DNA of 64,000 nt from Phycisphaerales bacterium (GCA_016716475.1 JADJWG010000002.1:620001-684000); one strand, 5' to 3'; shown: positions 1 to 10,150, counted from the first letter of the stretch. Numbers and translations are program-made. The notes: generated by a model not told the origin, from the letters alone.

Positions 1-447
1 GGTCAGACTACCCCGGCCGCGCACCTGCGCCAGTCCGGTCAGCCCGGGTTTCATCAACAGCCGTCCCCGCTGCCGAGGCGTCCATTCCGCGATTTGTTGG
101 AGGTAGAGGGGCCGGGGTCCGACCAGAGACATCTCCCCGCGGACCACGTTGACCAGTTGAGGCAGCTCGTCAAGACTTGTTTCACGCAGCCATCGCCCGA
201 CCGCGGTGATGCGCGGGTCATCGCGGGCCTGGGGCGAGTCCCCGTAGGGGTCGGTGTCGACCCGCATGGTTCGAAATTTGAGCAGATGGAAGGGCCGAGC
301 CCGCAACCCGGCTCGCACCTGGCGGAAAATGGCCGGGTGGCCGTCGCGGCGAATACGCCATGTGATCCACAGCATCAAAGGTGCGAGAAAAAGCAAGACG
401 ACCGCGGCCGTCAGCCGATCGCAAAACCCCTTCAGGGCAAGGTACAT
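1..447 (-). CDS. Bacterial sugar transferase (polyprenyl-phosphate glycosylphosphotransferase), partial
   Basis: The first 149 residues are present and the gene runs off the left edge, so its 3' end is not seen. The product should transfer a sugar-1-phosphate from a nucleotide sugar to undecaprenyl phosphate at the inner membrane, the first step of exopolysaccharide or O-antigen building. Visible family motifs: one N-terminal membrane helix (about residues 12-32), LLKFRTM (55-61), TSLDELPQ (90-97), VGPRPL (109-114) and KPGLTGLAQV (133-142). This is the short WcaJ C-terminal-domain type without the large N-terminal membrane region. The ATG at 447 was chosen because the family normally starts just before its membrane helix. 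The family is clear; the sugar cannot be told. Confidence 0.9.
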   Translation of the reverse strand, partial: MYLALKGFCDRLTAAVVLLFLAPLMLWITWRIRRDGHPAIFRQVRAGLRARPFHLLKFRTMRVDTDPYGDSPQARDDPRITAVGRWLRETSLDELPQLVNVVRGEMSLVGPRPLYLQQIAEWTPRQRGRLLMKPGLTGLAQVRGRGSLT

Positions 448-606
448 GGGACTCGCTGAGCAGGAGACGGGTACAGCGGACAAATCCGGTGGTGAAATCG
501 GCGGTATGCTGGGCGGCCGGGCCATCGGGCGGGAGTGTACCGGCTGCGGCAGGTGGCAGCGACCGCACTGCGGCACACGGTGCTGCAAGGGGGTTGCAGG
601 GCCCCC

Positions 607-635
607 TTGCCAAGGCCCGCGGGTTGGGATATACC
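607..635 (+). promoter_or_regulatory. Putative sigma-70-type promoter of tRNA-Gly
   Basis: TTGCCA (607-612), a 17-base spacer and TATACC (630-635) lie about 36 bases upstream of the tRNA. A perfect 9-bp inverted repeat, GCAAGGGGG (585-593) and CCCCCTTGC (602-610), covers the -35 region. Inferred by eye only. Confidence 0.5.
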
Positions 636-670
636 TTAAAGCCCGGTTGCTGAGCGACCGGCAACCCTAC

Positions 671-742
671 GCGGGTGTAGCTCAGTGGTAGAGCGTCACG
701 TTGCCAACGTGAATGTCGTGGGTTCAAGTCCCATCACCCGCT
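671..742 (+). tRNA. tRNA-Gly (GCC anticodon)
   Basis: A 72-base cloverleaf. The acceptor stem GCGGGTG (671-677) pairs with CACCCGC (735-741), with discriminator T742 as usual for bacterial tRNA-Gly. The D-arm (TAGCTCAGTGGTAGAG), an anticodon stem CACGT/ACGTG around the loop TTGCCAA (anticodon GCC), and the T-arm GGTTCAAGTCC are all intact. CCA is not encoded. A six-T run starts at the discriminator (742-747) and may act as terminator. The following bases up to 980 hold nothing I recognise. Confidence 0.97.
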
Positions 743-980
743 TTTTTCTGGGCTTGGTACCGGGCGGTGCCGGGCATTGACTATTGCCTGCCATGTCCTG
801 CTGAATTCATAGCTGCGGCTGCGACCCTTTCTTCAAATCTGGGACCAAGGTTCCATTTTTACAGGCACACCTTTGGCCGGTTCGCGCCAGGTCCGCGGTG
901 TTGTCCGGGTCAAGCCCTTTGAATCGATGTTCACGGAATGGCCCGGCTGGCGACCGAAGTTTACGACACCGGGAGCACCG

Positions 981-3900
981 TCAGGGCAGTGGTGAGCCGT
1001 CCCAAATCACGATCGTGCCCCCCTCCAAGCAACCGAGCAGGCGTTTCCCATCAGGGCTGAGGGCAATGCGGAAGCACGATTGATCGGTCAATTTGAGTAC
1101 TTGGCGGCCGGTGTGGATGTCCCAGAGACGCAGGTCGTCCCCGGCCGAGAACAGGTGGCGGTCGTCGGGTGCCAAGGCCAGATGCCGCAGTCGAAAGCGC
1201 GCGCCGCGCATCGTCTGGAGGCCCGCGCCGCTGTGCAGATCCCACACGCGCACGGTGCCGTCGAGCGAATTGGAGATGATGCGATCCCCGGAAGACGTGT
1301 AACACAAGCCCCCGATCGTATCTTCGTGTCCGGTCAGAGTGTGCAAGAGTTGGCCGTCGTCCACGTTCCAGACCCGAATGGCGCAGTCGCGGGCCGATGC
1401 TGCGACCTGCCGGCCGTCGGGGCTGAAGGCGATCGCAAAGAGGGTACCCATGACGACCTCGCTCGTTCCGACGAGGAGCTCCAGCAGCATCGTGCCGGTC
1501 TCCGGCTCCCAGACACGCAGGAACTGGTCGGTGCCGAGACTCGCGAGCTGGCGGCCATTCGGCGACCAGGCGATCCGGCCGGCACGGCCTTGGTGCGTGT
1601 AGATGGCGCTGATGATCTCTCCGGTTGCCACGTCGCGGAACTCGATGTCTGTGCTGGCACCGGAACAAGCGAGCACGCGTCCATCTGGGCTGAACGCGAG
1701 GTCAGAGGCCCACTCGCGCGGGGATGCCACGCGCTGTTCCCAAATCGGTTTCTCGGAAGCGGCGTCGTAAAGAACGAGGCGTTGGTCCTCGCCGAAGGTC
1801 GCGAACTGATGGCCGTCGGGAGACCACGCGACAACACCTGGACTGTGGCCCACTTCCCGCCGCCCGCGGCCACCACGCAGATTCCAGATCCGCACGTAGC
1901 CGTCGGCTGACATGCCCGCCACCCGGGTGGAGTCCGGCGAGAACGCCGTAACGACAGTTGTCGTGGTGGCCCCGAGCAAGCGGCGGGTGCGCTGCCGAGA
2001 GGCGCGCGTCCCAGAGCTGAATCCACAGGGAATAGCACTGTGCCAGGTGGCGGCCGTCGGGTGAGTAGCGAAGGTCCCACATCCGGGTGGCCGTATTCGG
2101 TTGCGCCTCTGAGACAAACCGCAGCGTGCCGCTCGGCAGTTCCCAACCGCGCAGCCGGCCGTCCCATGCAGCCGTGACGATGTGCGTGCCGTCGGGAGCC
2201 AGTGCCACGCCCCGCACTTGCGCGCCATGGCCGCCGAGCGTGAGCAGGTGCATGCCGTCCTCCAGGTTCCAGACGCTCGCGGTGCCGTTGAGGCTACCGA
2301 ACACGATCAGCCGGCCATCATTGGAGACGTCAGCGGCCACCGGCATCGGCGGCCGAAGTTCGCGTAGGAGAGCACCGGTAGCTGCATCGTGGACGAATGC
2401 TCCGTCGCGATATCCGTTTGCGATGATTAGTTTCGTCGAATCGCCGCTGAAGACGATCAGCGTGGTGGCCTGGTCCGGGGACCTGCCGCCGCGGTCGACC
2501 TCGTACAGTTGTTGCCAGGTGTCAGTGGCATAGACACGGAAGCGGAAGCTGCGGCCGCCGACGGCCACGCGCGTGCCGTTCGGGGAAAAGCAGGCAGCAC
2601 CCTGCAATGCGATGTTGCCGACGTCGAGTATTCTCAGCAGTTCGCCGGAATGTGCATCCCAGATCTTCGTCGTGCGTTGAATCGGCGGGAAGCGCCGCAA
2701 CTCGCACCCGGTCGTCAGCAACAGGCGACCGTCCGGCGAGAAGGCCAGCGGGATCGCCGCTCCGAGATATTCGTGGGCTTTCCAGGCCAGTTCGGACTCG
2801 TCTGTAAGACGCTTCAGATGCCAGTATTCCCAGCCGCGCATGTCGGCCGGACACTGTTCGAGGGCCGCGTCCATTTCGATCGGGTTGCCGGTCTCCAGCG
2901 CCTTTTCCGCAAGACTGATCGAATTGAAGTACAGCTCCGTGCGCAGGTGTTCGGCCCGTTCCGTCGCCAGGGCCGCACTGTGCTCCGCCCGGACATACAG
3001 GAATCCAAGTGCGATCGCCGCGGCGAGAACGATCACAAAGATGGCCGCCGCGAGCCCGACCACAGTGCGGTTTCGTACTACAAATTTATGCAGCATGTAC
3101 CATTGGCTGTCGCGCCGGGCGGAGATGGGGCGACCTGCCAGGAAGTTGCGCAAGTCGGAGGCGAGTTCGCCCGCGTTCTGGTAGCGCCGCGCCGGATCCT
3201 TCGCGAGGCACTTGCGCAGTATGGTCTCGACGTCGAAGGGGACGTGCTCCGCGCCTGGCCGACGGGTGCGGATGGGGTCCGTCGACACAATACTTGCCAG
3301 TACCCGGCTGAGGTCACCGTCGACCGGGTACGGAAACGCCTCGTGGAGCGCGCCCCAGAAGACCACCCCCAGCGTGTAGACGTCGGTGCGTACATCGATT
3401 GCGCTGGTCTCACCCCGGGCTTGCTCCGGTGCGGCCCATTTGAGCGAGCCCATGAACTGGCCCGTGGTGGTCAGCGTGGCAACGGCCGCCTCCGGATCGA
3501 GCAGCTTTGCGAGACCGAAGTCGAGCACGTGCGGCGCGCCCTCCGCATCGACACGAATATTCAGCGGCTTGAGATCGCGATGGATGACGCCGCGCAGGTG
3601 GGCGGCATTGACGGCCTCCGCGACACGGGCGCACAGTTCGACACGCTCGCGCAGTGTCAACCGGTTCGCCGTGATGTAGCTGTCGAAAGGCACGCCCTCG
3701 ATGTAGTCCATGACCACGTAGGAGAGGTTGCCGCTGCGGCCGCTGTCGTGAATGGTTACGATGCCCGGGTGTCGGAGCTGGGCTAGAATGCGCACTTCAC
3801 GTTCCAGCCGCGCCTGCTCGCTGCTGGTTGCGAGTAGCCCGTGCCGCAGCACTTTGATCGCCACATGGCGACCCGTCGAACGCTGCACGGCCTGGAAGAC

Positions 3901-4065
3901 AATGCCCTGCCCGCCACGGCCAACCTCACAGATGAGGTCATACCCGTCCATCGCAAGCGGCATCGTGACTGCGTCGCGCGAGGCGCGCGGCCCCTCAGTA
4001 GCACCGACCGCTTCGCGCGCGCGGCTGATCAGGGCGAGTTCGCGGCGCGTGCTGTCGTCACTCAT
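981..4065 (-). CDS. Ser/Thr protein kinase with C-terminal WD40 repeats, interrupted by a frameshift
   Basis: The N-terminal half is a Hanks-type kinase: glycine loop GRGGQG (49-54), catalytic Lys71, HRD (162-164), DFG (182-184), APE (212-214). One membrane helix follows (about 335-358), then a linker with the planctomycete-type 'MRGWEYWHLKRL' segment and many WD40 repeats ending in VWD/IWD-like strands. The reading frame from 4065 runs to 1702, but after the 'LWDARLSAA' strand it becomes nonsense. The WD40 repeats continue perfectly in another frame, from about 'LLGATTTTVV' to the stop at 981. One extra base (or two missing) lies between about 1970 and 2015. The intact product would be about 1,027 residues. 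It follows the ECF sigma gene by 103 bases; pairing of such kinases with ECF factors is known in planctomycetes and suggests phosphorylation-linked control. Whether the frameshift is real or a sequence error cannot be decided here. Confidence 0.88.
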
Positions 4066-4168
4066 GCCTGCACAGCCCTTGACGTGGAGTGGCCGAGAGC
4101 GCGGACCATATGTCCGTCAGCGACACTCTCCCAACAATTCAGGCGCCTAACCGCGGGTGGGTGTAACG

Positions 4169-4789
4169 CTAGAAAAACCGGGTTGCGCTCCCCAGCAGCT
4201 CCCGCAGGCGCTCGCGGGCCCGGCCGGCCAGCATGTGCACCGCAGCCCGGGAACGACCCATGCGCGCGGCGGTTTCCACGCCCGAGTGGCCCTCCAGGTC
4301 CATCAACCGGATCACCTGGGCGTAGTCCGCCGGCAACCTTTGGATGGCAGCGTCGATATGGGTTCGAAGTTCCTCGCGTGACACCGTGCGGCTGGGCGTG
4401 GAGGTCGACCCACCCAGCAACTCGCAAAGTTGGACGTAGGAGTCCCCGTTGCTGCCCGATGTAATGCGCCGGGTGACGGGGGGTCGCTTATCCGCCTCCA
4501 GGCCGCGAATTGCGTCCAGGAGGTTGTGGCGGGCGATCTGGACCAGCCAGGCCTGAAAGGTTGCTTCGTGTTGGGCGACGCAGCTTCCGATGCGGAGGAA
4601 CGCATCCACATAGGTGATCTGCATGACATCATCGAGGTCGATTTCGCCCTGCCAGCGGGCGGCGAGCTTGAGTTCGCCACGTGTGGCGGGGCCGAACCGC
4701 TCCAGCAATTCTGCGAGGGCATCATCGTCCCCCACCCGCGCCCGACCCAAAATGCACTCGAAGTCCGGCATCGTGCCACTGCCCGGCAT
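4169..4789 (-). CDS. ECF-type RNA polymerase sigma factor
   Basis: A sigma-70 family protein of about 206 residues. Region 2 is visible in 'DLDDVMQITYVDAFLRI' and 'ATFQAWLVQIARHNLLDAIR', and region 4 in 'LPADYAQVIRLMDLEG' with the helix-turn-helix 'ETAARMGRSRAAVHML'. The frame is open up to 4951, but the ATG at 4789 is preceded by GAGGA at suitable spacing and gives a normal-length protein, so I chose it. The downstream kinase gene on the same strand probably forms a two-gene unit. No anti-sigma gene is nearby, which fits the planctomycete class thought to be regulated through a kinase rather than a membrane anti-sigma factor. The target promoters are unknown. Confidence 0.9.
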   Translation of the reverse strand: MPGSGTMPDFECILGRARVGDDDALAELLERFGPATRGELKLAARWQGEIDLDDVMQITYVDAFLRIGSCVAQHEATFQAWLVQIARHNLLDAIRGLEADKRPPVTRRITSGSNGDSYVQLCELLGGSTSTPSRTVSREELRTHIDAAIQRLPADYAQVIRLMDLEGHSGVETAARMGRSRAAVHMLAGRARERLRELLGSATRFF

Positions 4790-5089
4790 GATTTGAGATT
4801 CCTCGTTGCGCAGCGGCCCGTTGCTACGCCCTTGAGGGTAAGGCAAGTAACTTTCGGCCCGACACCTCAGATTGTGCCAAATTCCACGCTCGGCGGCAAG
4901 CCCCGCGTGGGAAATGAGTGTCGTGCGCACGGGTGGGACTGGTGATCGCACGTATGAGACCGCGGGCTGTGTTGGGGGAGTGTAGATCGCGGAACTACGA
5001 CGTCTACCGGGAACTGAAGGAGTGGCGCTGCACTATTCCAGCGGCCGCATGTGAGGCAGTTCAGCAAGTGGTACTGAGTTCTAGCGCCA
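4790..5089. other. Intergenic region with a spaced inverted repeat
   Basis: No convincing gene. It holds a perfect 9-bp inverted repeat, AGTGGCGCT (5021-5029) and AGCGCCACT (5083-5091), whose second arm overlaps the stop codon of the minus-strand membrane protein. It could form a 3' hairpin of that transcript; there is no T-run. Confidence 0.4.
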
Positions 5090-5611
5090 CTACGGGTTCC
5101 TGCTTGCACCTCGGTACGACTTCCACCGTCTCGAAACAAGTACACCACCCACGGCAGCCAGCACGCTTCCGAGCAGTATGAAGTCATTGCGTCTTGAGGG
5201 TCTTGGTCGCTGGAGCGCCGCGAGCAGCGCTGTCACATCCTCGGGCAGGTCAGTCCCGTGGTGCCACACCGGCCCACTGCGAAGCCCGTACCAAGCGTAA
5301 CCATCCATGGTTTGCAGGAGTATGTTGCGGTCATCAACAGCATATCGAAGTACATGGCGGACTTCTGCCTGTGACAGCCCTCCCGCACCTCCCGTGGGAA
5401 GTTGCACAGGTGAAATTCGATTGACGGTGAAGGTGTCGCGGCGCTGTGGATCGTTGCCGATCACCAATTGATGCGGCAACTGCACTGTCCAATCCCCGGC
5501 CAGTCGCGTTAACCACGCCCCAGGGCCAGGTGCGGGCTCAATGGCCGCCCCCCCGAAGGCGGCGAGTGCGGCGACGATGCAGAGTATGCCCACGATCGTG
5601 TTTCGAGACAT
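5090..5611 (-). CDS. Hypothetical protein with N- and C-terminal membrane segments
   Basis: I do not recognise a family. From the ATG at 5611 the product has about 173 residues: a hydrophobic N-terminal segment (about residues 5-24), an extracytoplasmic stretch of about 110 residues with several aromatic residues, and a second hydrophobic segment near the C-terminus (about 144-160) followed by a basic tail. The frame is open to an earlier ATG at 5650, which would add 13 polar residues; neither start has a well-spaced ribosome site. It lies between the sigma-kinase pair and the cytochrome gene, all on the minus strand, but gaps on both sides argue against one operon. The coding call rests on length and the two-helix pattern only. 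Confidence 0.55.
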   Translation of the reverse strand: MSRNTIVGILCIVAALAAFGGAAIEPAPGPGAWLTRLAGDWTVQLPHQLVIGNDPQRRDTFTVNRISPVQLPTGGAGGLSQAEVRHVLRYAVDDRNILLQTMDGYAWYGLRSGPVWHHGTDLPEDVTALLAALQRPRPSRRNDFILLGSVLAAVGGVLVSRRWKSYRGASRNP

Positions 5612-5720
5612 GACTTTTGGACTTGCACCGGATGACTCTGAAGCCAACATCTTCCTTCTAGATCAACGCGTGGATGCCACCACCCAACCTCCCCGCCTGG
5701 GGTGCAGCCCGTGAAGCGTT

Positions 5721-8324
5721 TCACTGATTGGATGGCGAGTATGCCACCTGGAGCAGTGCCATGTCACCTAAATCCGTATCTTCATCGCCGTCGAGATCGG
5801 CATACAGACAGGGGCCCGGCACGGTGTGATCGGGGCCGGCAAAGCATGCGATGAGAAATTCCACATCGGCGAAGTCGACGATCCCATCACCGTTGAGATC
5901 GGAGGGATCGAGTGGCACAAGTGCGACAGTCATCGTCACCATCAACTCGGGCGGTGACTGGCCGTGGTTGAGCCAAAGGTTGTATAGCGTGGAGCCGGCA
6001 TCGGTGGTGACGTTGTGATCGCGTAAAAATTCAATGTATTCGCGCGTCGTGCTCTGGTAATAGAGCATTACCTCGGCCGTCGCCGCGCTATCTGGAATAC
6101 CATACGGTGTCACGTCCCAGTGCTGCCCGTCCGCATATGTTGCTCCCACCGGCGAGCCGCCAAACGTCGCGTACGCCGCATTCGTGAACCCGCGTGGCGG
6201 AATGCGGTTGTCCTTGTAGATGCGGTTGTTCAAGACGAAATGAAAGGACGGACCGGGTGTCGTACCGGCCAGCGCGGCGACCGTCTCATCCAGCCCCGGC
6301 TTGCACTCGTAGACCTTGAGCTCGGCATCGGCGAGAAGCGTCGCGGTGTCCAGGTCGTAAACGCCCGATTCTCCTACAGTGTTCAGGGCCGCGTCGCGGA
6401 AACGCACGCTCAGCCAGACCCTCCGTCCCTCCGGGTAACCCGTTGGTAGCTTGTGCCCGCTGTCGTTCGTCACGGTCACTTGCAGGGTACGACCCACCTG
6501 CACCGCCTCCAGGCGAGCCGCGTTCTGGAGCATGTACCGGGCGCGAACCACGCCGTCCGCCAGCGCAGCCGCGTCCACCTGCGGATCGGTGGGATAGAGG
6601 ACCGGGAGCACGGAAGCCATCCACGTGCTGCCGCCGGTCATGTCGTGCAACGGCAGATCGTTGCGGGTCTGCGCAGCCGGAAAGTTGCATCCCTTCCCGG
6701 TCACCGCGCGCATGTGGCAATCCTGGCAGGCGGCCACGAACGACCGATTGCCGCCGAACTGCGGCGCGTAGACGCCGGTGGGCGTGTTGTAGTCGCTATG
6801 CAGCCATTCGCTGTAGGTCCTTTCGATCGGCATTAGGACTTCAGGAGATACTTCAACCGGTGGCGTATCGAACACATTCGGGTCCCAGGTGTGGTTCGAC
6901 GTGCGGTGGAACGCACTGTTACTCACGTCGTGGCACGTGCCACACAGCGCGGCCCGCCGGTGGAACGGCGAAACGATAATCTCGTGTCCAAGCGCCGCAT
7001 CCACGAATGGTCCACGTCGCGACGGCTCCGGGTCGACCACAAACATTCCATTGCCGAACGAAGTCGGCACAGCACCGAGATTGGCGAGAATCTCCGCATC
7101 AACTGCTGGACTCTGGCCAGGGACATACACGGGGTCCACCAGTCGGTGGCACAGGTCGCACGATACACCGTGCATGTCGCTGAACAACATGGCGTGGCCG
7201 TTGGTCGGAATGGAGCGTCCACCCAGCCAGCCACCGGGAATATGGCACCGAAGGCACAGGTCGCCACTGTCGGGCGCGTCCTGGTTCGCGATGGACATGC
7301 AGGCGAGAAAGAGGGGGTCGTGCGAAGCCATGGCCATCATGCTGCCTCGCCAGTTGCGGTACGGCTCGACGGTTGGGGCATAGTTTCCGTGACATGCCAC
7401 GCAGTTGTCAGGGTGGTTAAGAGGTGCGACTTCCAGTGGCTGCGTGCCAGGCAGGTCGAAGTCGCGGAGTGTAGTCGGGACTGTACCGCCTGGCGGCGAC
7501 ACGACCGTGAACGGTTGTGGGCTGTCGGCCGTACCCACGTTGAGCGTGTTGTCCGTGGCGACGACGCGCACGAGGCCCTGTGTCGTCGGGCGGTTCGGCA
7601 CGAAAATCACTTGGCTGCCAGAGTTTGTCAGACCGGCCGCGATTGGCCGGAAATTCGCGCCGCCGTCATCTGAGAGGAAAAGGTCGACACGTGCGATGCC
7701 GCCCAGATCCGTCGCGGTCCACTGGACCTCGAATGCGGCGTTACCGCTGAGAACCTCGCCGCCCGCGGGTGCCAGCACCGTCACGTCTGGCGGGGTAGTG
7801 TCGTCGCCACTCGAAGGGGTGAGGGATCCCATGATTTCGGTGATTTCGACGGCACTGACCTGCTGGATGTTCACCAGTGACAAGCCCGGAAACGTGGGAG
7901 TATTCGGGTATGCCGTAGAGGTAACTTCAACAACCGTCGTGTAACCGTCAAGGTCGGCATCGATCTCCTGAACCGAGAAGATGGCTTGCCGCCGCCCGTT
8001 CGGGTTGTTCGCGAAGTTCGGCAGCGCCGCCTCCACCCGCAAGCCGTAGGGGTTGCGGGCGCCGCCACCGGAAAAGGAGTAGTGGCATACACCGCAGTGC
8101 ACCGGACGGCTCGGCACTGTGTCAATCGCGGAGCCCACGGCGTTTGGGTACACCGAAAAGAAGGCATCACGGATGTTGTTGCGGGCTTGCGCCGTCTGAG
8201 CGCCAGCCGCGAACAGCGTGAGGCTGGTTGCAACGAGTGCAAACGCGCTGCGGTGCGGCCTGGCGGGCCGGTTGGCCGTTGGTTGGAACTTGATTCGGAC
8301 GCTGAGGTGTGTTCTGAGCAACAT
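5721..8324 (-). CDS. Secreted multihaem cytochrome c with dockerin-like C-terminal repeats
   Basis: About 867 residues with an N-terminal export signal (hydrophobic stretch about 27-46). Six CxxCH haem-binding motifs are visible, roughly at residues 77 (CGVCH), 305 (CVACH), 355 (CLRCH), 388 (CDLCH), 460 (CGTCH) and 534 (CQDCH). Between the first and second lies an Ig/FN3-like segment ('APAGGEVLSGNAAFEVQW'). The C-terminus has two calcium-loop repeats of dockerin type ('DLNGDGIVDFADVEFLIACF' and 'DLDGDEDTDLGDMALL'). The ATG at 8324 was preferred over 8339 because GGTGGAG sits 7 bases before it. The central part resembles octahaem or multihaem cytochromes of the c554/hydroxylamine-oxidoreductase superfamily, but the redox partner and substrate are unknown. 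A promoter candidate lies just upstream (8358-8387). Confidence 0.85.
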   Translation of the reverse strand: MLLRTHLSVRIKFQPTANRPARPHRSAFALVATSLTLFAAGAQTAQARNNIRDAFFSVYPNAVGSAIDTVPSRPVHCGVCHYSFSGGGARNPYGLRVEAALPNFANNPNGRRQAIFSVQEIDADLDGYTTVVEVTSTAYPNTPTFPGLSLVNIQQVSAVEITEIMGSLTPSSGDDTTPPDVTVLAPAGGEVLSGNAAFEVQWTATDLGGIARVDLFLSDDGGANFRPIAAGLTNSGSQVIFVPNRPTTQGLVRVVATDNTLNVGTADSPQPFTVVSPPGGTVPTTLRDFDLPGTQPLEVAPLNHPDNCVACHGNYAPTVEPYRNWRGSMMAMASHDPLFLACMSIANQDAPDSGDLCLRCHIPGGWLGGRSIPTNGHAMLFSDMHGVSCDLCHRLVDPVYVPGQSPAVDAEILANLGAVPTSFGNGMFVVDPEPSRRGPFVDAALGHEIIVSPFHRRAALCGTCHDVSNSAFHRTSNHTWDPNVFDTPPVEVSPEVLMPIERTYSEWLHSDYNTPTGVYAPQFGGNRSFVAACQDCHMRAVTGKGCNFPAAQTRNDLPLHDMTGGSTWMASVLPVLYPTDPQVDAAALADGVVRARYMLQNAARLEAVQVGRTLQVTVTNDSGHKLPTGYPEGRRVWLSVRFRDAALNTVGESGVYDLDTATLLADAELKVYECKPGLDETVAALAGTTPGPSFHFVLNNRIYKDNRIPPRGFTNAAYATFGGSPVGATYADGQHWDVTPYGIPDSAATAEVMLYYQSTTREYIEFLRDHNVTTDAGSTLYNLWLNHGQSPPELMVTMTVALVPLDPSDLNGDGIVDFADVEFLIACFAGPDHTVPGPCLYADLDGDEDTDLGDMALLQVAYSPSNQ

Positions 8325-8797
8325 GGCGCACTCCACCATGCGACGTGTCCCAGTTGCAGAATAGCAATAACTATGTGGACCTGTAAAGCGGAAATAAAGA
8401 CTTTCCGGCTGTGGATACGGAGCTGCGAGATGCTCCTGATCATCCGGTGTTCGAGAACGCGGTCATTGAAGGTTGTTCCGGTCCTCGGATGCTGACCACC
8501 CATCGCAGCTCACGAATTCAGTGGGCGCTGTTGTGACTCCGCTGTGAGAAGCTTCGCGAGTTCCGTTACGGCGCGGACGACGAGCACATCCACTCACCGG
8601 CCGCACCGACAAACTCCGACCCGGCCGCCTTCTGCCTCCTGTCGCCAGCAAACGCCCCGCGCAGATCTGTGGTATGAATCAGCGGGCGCGTACGCCACGC
8701 ATGTCGGGGGCCCCTTGACGCCAGCCCTACAATCCCGCGACGCCGGTCGGGCTCCGATCACGCGGTGGCCGGCGAGCTGTATTGGAGGATGGTTCTC
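8325..8797. other. Intergenic region between divergent genes
   Basis: No convincing gene. The left end carries the putative promoter of the cytochrome gene. On the right, GGAGG (8784-8788) is the ribosome site of the sugar dehydrogenase. The rest shows no motif I can name. Confidence 0.6.
8358..8387 (-). promoter_or_regulatory. Putative promoter of the multihaem cytochrome gene
   Basis: Read on the minus strand: TTTACA (8387-8382), an 18-base spacer, then TATTCT (8363-8358), about 34 bases upstream of the chosen start codon. Match to the general bacterial consensus by eye. Confidence 0.5.
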
Positions 8798-10150
8798 GTG
8801 GTTCGTATTGATTCATCGCAGATTCGCACCGGGGGATTGATCGTGGGGCTGGCAGCCGTCGCGCTTGGCATCGTCGCGGGTTGCCCACTGCCGACGCCTC
8901 CCACCCCCAGCGGCCCGTTGCTGACCCTCACCGAAGTTGCGACAGGGTTGGGTTCGCCCGTTGCGCTGGTCGCGCCAACCGACGGTACGGGACGGCTCCT
9001 GATCGTTGAGCAGCGCGGCTTGATTCGCATGGTTGACAGTGCCGGACAGTTGCTCGCAACGCCCTTTCTCGATCTTCAGGACCGTGTCCAGAGCAGCAGT
9101 TCGCCGGCGGAAGAGCGCGGGCTACTCGGGCTGGCGCTGCATCCCAGTTATGCCGTCAACGGACGCTTCTTCGTATTCTTCAACACAGCCCCCAGTAACG
9201 ATGCGCCTACGGGCAGCGCGACCGAAGTGCGCCTGTCCGAGTTTCGCTTGCTGGCCGGAGACGGCAATCGTGGCGACCCCGCCAGCGAGCGTATCCTTCT
9301 GCGCATTGCCAAGCCGCAGAACAATCACAACGGCGGCCAACTCGCATTCGGGCCCGACGGCTACTTGTACGTCGGTCTCGGGGATGGCGGCGGTGCGGGC
9401 GACGTCGGCTTCGGCCACACACCGGATCTCGGCAACGCGCAGGATACGAGCAACCTGTTCGGCAGCATTCTGCGTCTCAACGTGGACAGCGGGAATCCGT
9501 ACGCGATCCCGCCCGACAACCCGTTCGTCGCGAGCGCAACCGCCCGTGGGGAGATCTATGCCTACGGCCTGCGGAATCCGTGGCGGTTTTCCTTTGATGT
9601 CACGGCGAGCGGCACGCGACTCTTCGTCGCCGACGTGGGCCAGAACCTGATGGAGGAAGTGAACCTCGTCCGCGCGGGCGGCAACTACGGCTGGAATCGT
9701 AAGGAAGGCACGCTCTGCTTCGACCCTGCCAATCCGAACAGCCCGCCCGAGATCTGCCTCGACAACGCCCCCGATGGCGCGTTACTGGAGGCGCCCATCC
9801 TCGCTTACCGCCACACGGACGCGCTCGGCCGGGCTTTCGGCGCCGCGGTGGTGGGTGGGTACCTGTATCGCGGAACGGCCCTCCCTGGGCTGCGCGGGCG
9901 GTACGTGTTCGGCGATTACACCTCCGGTCTCACCGGACCCAACGGCAAGGTCTTCATTGCGTCCGAGGCCGTCGATGGGACGTGGTCGTTTGTGGAGGCG
10001 CGCATTGCTGATCGGACCAACGCGCGGTTGGGAGCAGCCGTGCTCGCATTCGGACGAGATGCCCACGGGGAGTTGTATATCCTGACACGCGGTGCACAGG
10101 GACCGACAGGCACAACGGGCGCTGTGCATCGCATCGTCGGTTTCGAGTAG
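8798..10150 (+). CDS. PQQ-dependent sugar dehydrogenase-like lipoprotein (GSDH/Hhip-type beta-propeller)
   Basis: The family oxidises sugars or sugar alcohols with pyrroloquinoline quinone in the periplasm. Visible motifs of the six-bladed propeller: 'RGLLGLALHPSY', 'NNHNGGQLAFGPDGYLYVG', 'NLFGSILRLNVD', 'YGLRNPWRFSFD', 'ADVGQNLMEEVN', 'GGNYGWN'. A lipobox (VAGC) follows a short hydrophobic stretch, so it should be membrane-anchored. The frame is open from 8765, and an ATG at 8789 directly touches the GGAGG at 8784-8788. The GTG at 8798 is nine bases after that site and gives a clean signal peptide, so I chose it. About 450 residues. Actual PQQ use and substrate are not shown by sequence alone; many soluble homologues are of unknown function. 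Confidence 0.88.
   Translation: MVRIDSSQIRTGGLIVGLAAVALGIVAGCPLPTPPTPSGPLLTLTEVATGLGSPVALVAPTDGTGRLLIVEQRGLIRMVDSAGQLLATPFLDLQDRVQSSSSPAEERGLLGLALHPSYAVNGRFFVFFNTAPSNDAPTGSATEVRLSEFRLLAGDGNRGDPASERILLRIAKPQNNHNGGQLAFGPDGYLYVGLGDGGGAGDVGFGHTPDLGNAQDTSNLFGSILRLNVDSGNPYAIPPDNPFVASATARGEIYAYGLRNPWRFSFDVTASGTRLFVADVGQNLMEEVNLVRAGGNYGWNRKEGTLCFDPANPNSPPEICLDNAPDGALLEAPILAYRHTDALGRAFGAAVVGGYLYRGTALPGLRGRYVFGDYTSGLTGPNGKVFIASEAVDGTWSFVEARIADRTNARLGAAVLAFGRDAHGELYILTRGAQGPTGTTGAVHRIVGFE

Noticed and set aside
4790..5089. Inverted repeat AGTGGCGCT/AGCGCCACT as a structured RNA
   Set aside because: Arms are 53 bases apart with no T-run or conserved motif; kept only as a note on the intergenic region.
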